DNA of 64,000 nucleotides from Pseudomonadota bacterium (lineage in GTDB: Bacteria > Pseudomonadota > Gammaproteobacteria > Steroidobacterales > Steroidobacteraceae). Both the position numbers and the translations under genes were made by a program. Shown here piece by piece: positions 55,064 through 64,000 of this stretch (position 1 is the first letter of the stretch; each line of letters opens with the position of its first letter). The notes below the pieces were generated by a model. The model had not been told where the DNA came from and did not search any database. It saw only the letters and a program-made list of their open reading frames with translations. Location: positions 109,293 through 173,292 of the forward strand of contig CAUJHJ010000020.1 of the NCBI GenBank assembly GCA_963204835.1, read 5' to 3'.

Positions 55064-55093
55064 TTGGCAGCGCGCCTTAAAGAGGACTAAAAT
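55064..55093 (+). promoter_or_regulatory. SUF operon promoter
   Basis: TTGGCA (55064-55069) and TAAAAT (55088-55093) are separated by 18 bp, and both match the consensus at five of six positions. Transcription would start about 2 nt before the sufR ATG at 55102. The -10 lies inside the palindromic operator. Confidence 0.65.
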
Positions 55094-55098
55094 AGTCC
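55084..55098. promoter_or_regulatory. IscR/Rrf2 type 1-like operator (GGACTAAAATAGTCC)
   Basis: The perfect 6-bp arms GGACTA and TAGTCC flank AAA. The core GACTAAAATAGTC matches the well known IscR type 1 site. It covers the -10 box of the SUF promoter and lies just before the Rrf2 gene, so autoregulation of the operon is very likely. Confidence 0.75.
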
Positions 55099-55101
55099 CC
55101 T

Positions 55102-55574
55102 ATGCTGCGCATCAGCCGCCTGACCGACTACGCCACTGTCATCCTCGCCGCACTCGCCCGCTCGCCCGTGCCGCAGATGACGGCCGCTTCGCTCGCCGCA
55201 CGCACCCGCATCGCGCCGCCCACCGTCAGCAAGCTGCTGAAGCAGCTGCATCGCGCGGGGCTCGTGGCCTCCACCCGGGGGCTGCATGGCGGCTACCAGC
55301 TCGCCAAGGGCGCGGACGACATCAGCGCGGCCGCCATCCTCGACGCCCTGGAGGGCCCGCTCGCGCTCACGGAATGCTCATCGCGCGAAAGCCAATGCGA
55401 CATCGAGGGGCATTGCCGCGTGTCGCGCGCCTGGCAGGGCGTGAACGGCGCGATCCGCCGCTCGCTGCAGGATGTGACGCTCGCGCAACTCGCGGGGCTC
55501 GAGAACGAACCCACGCGGCTGCCGGTCCTCGAACAGGAAGTGAAGTTCATCGCCACGCGCACGCGGGGTGCGTC

Positions 55575-55578
<4 letters not shown>
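55102..55578 (+). CDS. sufR: Rrf2-family SUF system regulator
   Basis: The 158-residue protein has an Rrf2 winged helix at 1-75 ([18 protein letters not shown], then [17 protein letters not shown] and [10 protein letters not shown]) and three cysteines that can hold an Fe-S cluster ([17 protein letters not shown], about 93-107). It belongs to the 'SUF assembly regulator' group found at the head of suf operons in Gammaproteobacteria. It probably senses Fe-S status and represses through the operator overlapping its promoter. The stop overlaps sufB (ATGA). Confidence 0.93.
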
Positions 55579-57020
<1,442 letters not shown>

Positions 57021-57022
57021 AC

Positions 57023-57771
<749 letters not shown>

Positions 57772-57775
<4 letters not shown>

Positions 57776-59067
57776 GCGCCCTCGCCCGCCTCGTTGCCGA
57801 TCACGCGGCGATCGCCGGCGCATTGCCGGCGGCAACGGCGCTGCGCGACCGGCGCAGCGCCGCGCTCGCGCTGGTCGCGAAGGACGGGCTGCCGGGCCCG
57901 CGCGAAGAGAACTGGCGCTACGCCAACCTGCGATCGCTCGAGCGCGTCGGCTTCACGCCGCCGCTCGCGCTGCAAGACGAGGCGATCGCGCAGGCCCGCG
58001 CCTTGCTGCCCGGGCCGCTCGAGGGATTCCGCCGGTTCGTTTTTGTCGACGGGCTTTTCGCCGCGCCACTGTCGGCAGGGCCCGGCGAAGCCAACGGCGT
58101 GGCACTCGACACGCAGGCGGCGATGGCCGCCGATTTCGGCCGGCACTCTCCCGACGCCCGCCTGGGCGCCCTGGCCGTCGCCTTCGCGCCGCAGGCTGCG
58201 GCCATCACGGCCGCCCCGGATGCAGTGGGCGACCTGGAACTGGTGTTCGTCGCCCTCCGCAGCGGCGAGCAGGCGGCCTCCTATCCCGCGTTGACGGTCG
58301 AGGCCGGCGCCCAGGCGCACCTGCGCCTGGTCGAGCGCCACATCGGCCGCGACGACGGCGCAAGCTTTTCCAACGCCGCGGTCGACCTGCGCATCGGCGC
58401 CGGCGCACAGGTCCGCCACATGCGCGTGCAGCAGCTCGGGGCCAGTGCCGTGCATTTCGATACGCTGCGCGCCGAACTCGGTGCGGGCGCATTCTACGGC
58501 CTCGATGCGGTGTCGCTCGGTGCACAGGCTGCGCGCACCACGCTGCATGCCCGACTCGCCGGGCGTGGCGCCCGCATCGCCTACGCAAGTTCCGCCGCCC
58601 TCGACGGCGCGCAGGTGAACGACACCCACGCGGTGGTCGAGCACGACGCGCCGGACAGCGAGACGACCGAGGACTTCCGCGGCATCGCCGCCGGACGCTC
58701 GCGCGTCGCGTTCAATGGCCACATCATCATGCGCGCCGGCGCGGCGCGCGCCGCCTCCCGCCAGTCGCTCAAGAGCCTGCTGGCGGGCCCGGGCGCCGAA
58801 GCGGATGTGCGCCCGCAGCTCGAGATCTATACGGACGACGTGAAGGCGAGCCACGGCGCGACGGCCGGCAAGCTCGACGAGCAGATGCTCTTCTACCTGC
58901 TGTCGCGCGGCATCGAAGCGCGCACCGCGAAGAGCCTGCTCAAGTGGGCGTTCCTTACCGAGCTCGTGGCGCGCATCGGAGTGCCGGCGCTGCGCACGCA
59001 GATCGAACGTGCATTCGCACAGCGCTTCACTGGCGAAGATGCCGCCGTGGCGCGGGAGCTCGCATGA
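57772..59067 (+). CDS. sufD: Fe-S cluster assembly protein SufD
   Basis: SufD pairs with SufB in the SufBC2D complex. The 431-residue protein has a variable N-terminal half (EENWRYANLRSLERVGF) and the beta-helix core with ALDGAQVNDTHAVVEHDAPDSET in parts and RSRVAFNGHIIMRAGAARA. The C-terminal region is EIYTDDVKASHGATAGKLDEQMLFYLLSRGI in parts, with the expected His in SHGAT. It overlaps sufC and sufS by 4 bp each. Confidence 0.95.
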
Positions 59068-60313
59068 TGGCGCCCGCCCTCGCCCGAACCGCGGTCGGCT
59101 ACGACACAGCGAGCGTGCGCGCCGACTTCCCGATCCTCGCGCGCGAGGTGCACGGGCACCGGCTCGCCTACCTCGACAGCGCGGCTTCCGCACAACGCCC
59201 GCGCGCAGTCATCGAGGCGGTCGATCACTACGAAACGCATTGCCACGCCAATGTGCATCGGGGCGTGCACGCGCTGAGCCAGGCGGCGACGGATGCCTTC
59301 GAGGGCGCGCGGGAACGCGTGCGCCGCTTCCTGAATGCGCGCTCGGCGAAGGAGATCATCTTCACCCGCGGCACGACCGAGGCGATCAACCTCGTCGCCC
59401 ATGCCTGGGCGCGCCCGCGCCTCGGCCCGGGCGACGAGATCCTGATCACCTGGCTCGAGCACCACGCCAACATCGTGCCGTGGCAGATGGCCTGCGCGGC
59501 CACCGGCGCGACGCTCAAGGTGGCGCCGATAGACGAGCGCGGCGAACTGCGCTTCGATGAGTTCGAGGCCCTGCTCTCGCCGCGCACGCGGCTCGTGGCG
59601 GTGGCGCAGGTCTCCAACGCCCTCGGCACCGTGCTGCCGGTCGCGCGCATCGTGAAGGCCGCGCATGCGCGCGGCGTCCCGGTGCTGCTCGACGGTGCGC
59701 AGGGCGTGCCCCACGGCGGCGCCGACCTGCAGGCGCTCGATTGCGACTTTTACGCCTTTTCTGCCCACAAGCTCTACGGCCCGACCGGCATCGGCGTGCT
59801 GTACGGCCGCGAGGCCCTGTTGCGCGAGATGCCGCCGTGGCAGGGCGGCGGCGACATGATCCTCTCGGTGAGCTTCTCGGGCACCACTTACAACGACCTG
59901 CCGTGGAAGTTCGAGGCCGGCACGCCGAACATGTCGGGCGCGGTCGGGCTCGCGGCGGCCATCGACTACCTCGAGGACCTGGGCGCCGCGGCCGTGCATG
60001 CCCACGAGCAGCGCCTGCTGGCGCAGGCCACGACGGCGGCGCTCGAAGTTCCCGGCCTGCGCGTCATCGGCACGGCGGCCGACAAGGCCGCGGTGCTCTC
60101 CTTCACGATCGAGGGCATCCATCCGCACGACCTCGGCACGATCCTCGACAGCGAAGGCGTCGCGATCCGCACCGGGCACCATTGCGCGATGCCGGTCATG
60201 GACTTCTTCGGGCTGCCCGCCACCGCGCGCGCCTCATTCGCCTGCTACAACGACGATGCCGATGTCAGCCAGCTGATCGGGGCGCTGCACAAGGCACGCG
60301 AGGTATTCGCCTG

Positions 60314-60314
<1 letters not shown>
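59064..60314 (+). CDS. sufS: Cysteine desulfurase SufS
   Basis: SufS takes sulfur from cysteine for cluster assembly. The 416-residue PLP enzyme has the cofactor lysine Lys236 (FSAHKLYGPTG), the PLP-ring histidine in THCHANVHRGVH/LEHHAN segments, and the persulfide cysteine Cys374 (RTGHHCAMPVMD). The group II (SufS-type) loop is short. Two ATG codons occur in tandem; I use the first, which overlaps the sufD stop. It overlaps sufU by one base (TGATG). Confidence 0.97.
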
Positions 60315-60757
<443 letters not shown>

Positions 60758-60760
60758 GCG

Positions 60761-61312
60761 ATGCGCAGCCACCAGAACCAGCCCTTCGTCGTGCAGCGGG
60801 AGGCCAAGGCCATCATGGTGCCCGCCGGCATCGAAGTAACCCTGAAGCCGGGCCAGGCGGGCTACATCACGCAGGCCCTTGGCGGCAGCTTCACCCTCTA
60901 CATCGACGGCAACCTCTTCCGGCTCGCAGGCGAGCATGCCGAGGCGATCGGCCAGGAAGTGGTCAAGGCGCCCGAGCTGCCCCCTGATGCCACGCTCGAT
61001 GACCTGAAGCGGCTCATCTGGGAACAGATGGCCACCTGTTACGACCCCGAGATCCCGATCAACATCGTCGATCTCGGCCTCGTCTACGCCTGCGACGTCA
61101 CGTCGAACGACGACGGTACGCACGACGTCGACGTGAAGATGACGCTCACCGCACCCGGCTGCGGCATGGGCGACGTGCTCGTCCAGGACGTCAAGGAGAA
61201 GGTCGAGGTCATCCCGACGATCCGCGCGGCGCTCGTCGAACTGGTGTTCGACCCGCCGTGGAACCAGTCGATGATGTCGGAGGCCGCGCGCCTGCAGACG
61301 GGAATGTTCTAG
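60761..61312 (+). CDS. sufT: SufT-like protein with MIP18 (DUF59) domain
   Basis: SufT assists Fe-S maturation, mainly under high demand. The 183-residue protein has an N-terminal beta-rich extension (about 1-70, with MVPAGIEVTLKPGQAGYITQ) and a DUF59 domain (YDPEIPINIVDLGLVYACDV, LTAPGCGMGDVL, VFDPPWNQSMMS). The extended form with DPEIP and PGC motifs is the SufT type seen at the end of suf operons. It follows sufU by 3 bp. Its TAG stop is part of the -10-like hexamer of the next gene. Confidence 0.93.
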   Translation: MRSHQNQPFVVQREAKAIMVPAGIEVTLKPGQAGYITQALGGSFTLYIDGNLFRLAGEHAEAIGQEVVKAPELPPDATLDDLKRLIWEQMATCYDPEIPINIVDLGLVYACDVTSNDDGTHDVDVKMTLTAPGCGMGDVLVQDVKEKVEVIPTIRAALVELVFDPPWNQSMMSEAARLQTGMF

Positions 61313-61315
61313 GAT
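61310..61315 (+). promoter_or_regulatory. Putative -10 box (TAGGAT) for the sixA-like gene, leaderless spacing
   Basis: TAGGAT includes the sufT stop codon and ends 6 nt before the ATG at 61322. There is no Shine-Dalgarno. The same spacing is seen at several other starts in this window. Confidence 0.35.
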
Positions 61316-61321
61316 GGGCTC

Positions 61322-61840
61322 ATGCCCGCCGCCACGAAGCGCCTGACCCTCGTCCGGCACGGCCAGGCCGAATGGAAGGGCCCGCAAGTCGCGGACGCCG
61401 ACCGGCCCCTGACACGCCGGGGGCAGGCCGAGGCCGCCGAAATGGCCCGCCGCCTGCGCACGCAGGAGTTCGAACCTCCCGGGATGATCCTCACGAGTCC
61501 GGCACTGCGCACGACGCAGACGGCGGAGGCCTACCTGCGCGAGTTCGGCCTCGCCGGACACCAGCTGAAGCGGGTCGATTCGCTCTACCTCGCGCCACCC
61601 GCCGAACTGGCGGTGGTGATCCGCGCCTGCGGCCAAGGCATTCCGCACCTGCTCGTGATCGGGCATAACCCCGGGCTGTCCGAGTTTGCCCACGAGCTCG
61701 CGCCGCAGGCCGCGCTCGGCGCCTTCGCCACGGGTGCGTGCTGCACGCTCGCGTTCGAATTCGGGGACTGGCGGGACCTCGGCCGGGCCATGGATGCCGG
61801 GTACGATGCACCGGGGCGATTCTTCGATCTCTGGCACTGA
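61322..61840 (+). CDS. SixA-like phosphohistidine phosphatase (histidine phosphatase superfamily)
   Basis: The 172-residue protein has the superfamily RHG motif at 12-14 (LTLVRHGQAEW) and no lid insert, which is typical of SixA. Further conserved parts are DRPLTRRGQAEAAEMARRL, ILTSPALRTTQTAEAYL and VIGHNPGLSEFAHEL with the second catalytic histidine. SixA in E. coli dephosphorylates phosphohistidine proteins of the nitrogen PTS. It follows sufT by 9 bp and may have its own promoter. Confidence 0.9.
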   Translation: MPAATKRLTLVRHGQAEWKGPQVADADRPLTRRGQAEAAEMARRLRTQEFEPPGMILTSPALRTTQTAEAYLREFGLAGHQLKRVDSLYLAPPAELAVVIRACGQGIPHLLVIGHNPGLSEFAHELAPQAALGAFATGACCTLAFEFGDWRDLGRAMDAGYDAPGRFFDLWH

Positions 61841-61850
61841 GGGCAGGCCT

Positions 61851-63206
61851 ATGGACCGGCGCAGTTTCATCCTCGGCGGCGTGGCGGGCGGGGCGTTGCT
61901 GCCTTGGATGGGCATGGCCGCCGCGCGCCAGTGGCGGTCGAACGAGGCGCTGAACGTCGGCATCCTCGGCGTCGGCATGCGTGGCCAGGTGCACCTCGGC
62001 GAACTGTTGCGCCGCCCGGACGTCGCCGTCACCGCGATCTGCGATGTCGACTCCTTCATGATCGAACGCGCCCTGCAGGCGGCCTCGCAGGCCGGCAGGC
62101 CGAGGCCCCGCGTATTCACCGGCTCAACCGAGGCCTGGCGCGACATGTACGCGCAGGCGGGCCTCGATGCCGTGGTCATCGTGACGCCGTGGGAGCTGCA
62201 CGCGCCCCAGGGCATCGCGGCCCTGCGGGCTGGCATTGCCGTCGGCTGCGAAGTGGTCGCCGGCGTCACCTTGCAGGATCACTGGGACGTGCTGGCGGCG
62301 CAGCAGCAATCCGGCACGCCCTACATGCTGCTCGAGAACGTGTGCTATCGGCGCGACGTGATGGCCGTGCTCAACATGGCGCGGCAGGGCCTCTTCGGCG
62401 AGCTCCTGCACCTCGAGGGCGGCTACCAGCACGACCTGCGCCCGGTGAAGTTCAATTCCGGCGTGCCCGGCCAGCCTTACGGCGGGGGCGTGGAATTCGG
62501 CGAGAAGGGCTGGTCGGAGGCGAAATGGCGCACGCCCCATTCGGTCACCCGCAATGGCGACCTGTACCCGAGCCACGGCGTCGGCCCCTGCGCCATGCAG
62601 GTGAACATCAACCGCGGCAACCGCTTCGAGCGGCTGACGAGTTACGCGAGCAAGCCACGCGGCCTGCACGAATACATCGGCCAGCTTGCTCCGGATCATC
62701 CCAACTACAGGGTCCGGTTCAGCCTCGGCGACGTCGTGCAGACCCAGATTGCCTGCGCCAACGGCGAGACGATCCTTCTGTCGCACGACACTTCGCTGCC
62801 GCGCCCCTACTCGCTCGGCTTTCGCGTCCAGGGCACGCGCGGCCTGTGGATGGACGTGAACCATTCCATCTACATCGAGGGCCAGTCGAAGCAGCATGAC
62901 CGCTGGGACGACGCGCAGCCCTGGCTCGAGAAATACGATCACCCGCTGTGGAAGAAATACGCCCCGCAGGCCGAGGGGTCGGGCCATGGCGGCATGGATT
63001 TCTTCGTCATCCACGCCTTCGTCGAATCCCTGCGCCGCGGCGAACCACCGCCCATCGACATCTACGACGCCGTGACCTGGAGTGCCATCTCCCCCCTGTC
63101 GGAAGCCTCCATCGCCCAAGCCAACCGGACCCTCGATTTCCCGGATTTCACCCGGGGCCAATGGCGGGACCGCCGGCCCATTTTCGCGCTCGACGACCGC
63201 TATTGA
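61851..63206 (+). CDS. GH109-type glycosidase (alpha-N-acetylgalactosaminidase-like), Tat-exported
   Basis: GH109 enzymes hydrolyse glycosides with NAD+ as bound cofactor. The 451-residue protein has a Tat signal (MDRRSFILGGVAGGALLPW). The Rossmann motif is GILGVGMRGQVHL. Close family segments follow: LLENVCYRRDVMAVLNM, GGYQHDLRPVKFNSG, VEFGEKGWSEAKWRTPH, LYPSHGVGP, VNINRGNRFERL and GSGHGGMDFF. These match the Elizabethkingia-type enzyme along its length. The likely place of action is the periplasm, with cofactor bound before Tat export. No other sugar genes are nearby. The start has GAGGGCAG upstream. Confidence 0.9.
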   Translation: MDRRSFILGGVAGGALLPWMGMAAARQWRSNEALNVGILGVGMRGQVHLGELLRRPDVAVTAICDVDSFMIERALQAASQAGRPRPRVFTGSTEAWRDMYAQAGLDAVVIVTPWELHAPQGIAALRAGIAVGCEVVAGVTLQDHWDVLAAQQQSGTPYMLLENVCYRRDVMAVLNMARQGLFGELLHLEGGYQHDLRPVKFNSGVPGQPYGGGVEFGEKGWSEAKWRTPHSVTRNGDLYPSHGVGPCAMQVNINRGNRFERLTSYASKPRGLHEYIGQLAPDHPNYRVRFSLGDVVQTQIACANGETILLSHDTSLPRPYSLGFRVQGTRGLWMDVNHSIYIEGQSKQHDRWDDAQPWLEKYDHPLWKKYAPQAEGSGHGGMDFFVIHAFVESLRRGEPPPIDIYDAVTWSAISPLSEASIAQANRTLDFPDFTRGQWRDRRPIFALDDRY

Positions 63207-63234
63207 CCGCCCCAGGCGCCTGAATACGCTTCTG

Positions 63235-63250
63235 GCGCCCGATCGGGCGC
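63235..63250. repeat. Perfect 16-bp palindrome (GCGCCCGATCGGGCGC) upstream of typA
   Basis: The two 8-bp halves are exact reverse complements with no loop bases. It lies between the GH109 gene stop and a possible typA -10 (TATCCT, 63258-63263). No T-run follows, so it is not a standard terminator; it could be an operator. Confidence 0.4.
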
Positions 63251-63275
63251 GGTGTGCTATCCTCCGCGGCCTTTT

Positions 63276-64000
<725 letters not shown>

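Overview
This window is a 64 kb piece of a GC-rich (roughly 70% by eye) bacterial chromosome. It looks like a gammaproteobacterium, probably of the Xanthomonadales/Nevskiales/Steroidobacterales side. Reasons: the tmRNA tag (ANDDNYALAA) is one residue from the E. coli tag; ratA and rnfH lie next to and divergent from smpB; ppsR is divergent from ppsA; ffs-dnaX-ybaB-recR, dapA followed by a bamC-like lipoprotein, and a complete Mla lipid-transport locus are all present. Genes are tightly packed, with many 1-4 bp ATGA/GTGA overlaps and frequent GTG starts. I see no insertion sequences, prophage, CRISPR array or integration site. No stretch over 300 bases lacks a gene.

Layout. 1-2.4 kb: rnfH (partial), ratA, divergent smpB, a ketopantoate-reductase-like gene and ssrA. 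2.4-16.8 kb: a mixed metabolic and regulatory block. It holds a CadC-like membrane regulator divergent from a sterol-desaturase-type hydroxylase, an SMP-30-like propeller protein, a YCII protein with an ECF42-type sigma factor, an N-carbamoylputrescine-amidase-like enzyme, a FrnE-like thioredoxin-fold protein, a Gfo/Idh oxidoreductase, a small orphan protein downstream of a CRP-like site, an M28 peptidase and the Prc protease. 16.8-24.5 kb: an efflux operon (lipoprotein adaptor and two RND pumps) behind a promoter overlapped by a perfect 24-bp palindrome. 24.4-34.9 kb: a coiled-coil protein with a YqiB-like partner, ppsR/ppsA, an unusual serine protease with a TonB-like companion, and malic enzyme. 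34.9-42 kb: GFA protein, threonine/serine dehydratase, orn, rsgA, and a LysR/MFS/hydrolase cluster. 42-50 kb: recR-ybaB-dnaX-ffs-tRNA-Ser, short bamC-like, dapA, gcvR, bcp, phoH-like and bepA. 50-54 kb: mlaA convergent with mlaFEDCB. 54-61.3 kb: class I aldolase divergent from a sufR-B-C-D-S-U-T operon. 61.3-64 kb: sixA-like phosphatase, a Tat-exported GH109-type gene and typA/bipA (partial).

How the genes work together. Several sets form recognisable systems: trans-translation (ssrA, smpB); envelope lipid asymmetry and outer-membrane quality control (mla genes, bepA, bamC-like, prc); Fe-S cluster assembly under an Rrf2 repressor with a visible operator; and the C3/C4 node of central metabolism (ppsA/ppsR, maeB, class I aldolase). 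Several genes have a good -10 hexamer only 5-8 nt before the start codon and no Shine-Dalgarno. This suggests leaderless or nearly leaderless transcripts are common here.

I found no clear new multi-gene defence or biosynthetic system. The least explained parts are the protease/TonB-like pair after ppsA, the RND pump with an enlarged cytoplasmic loop under a palindromic operator, the drastically shortened BamC-like lipoprotein, the coiled-coil/YqiB pair, and the 72-residue orphan gene.
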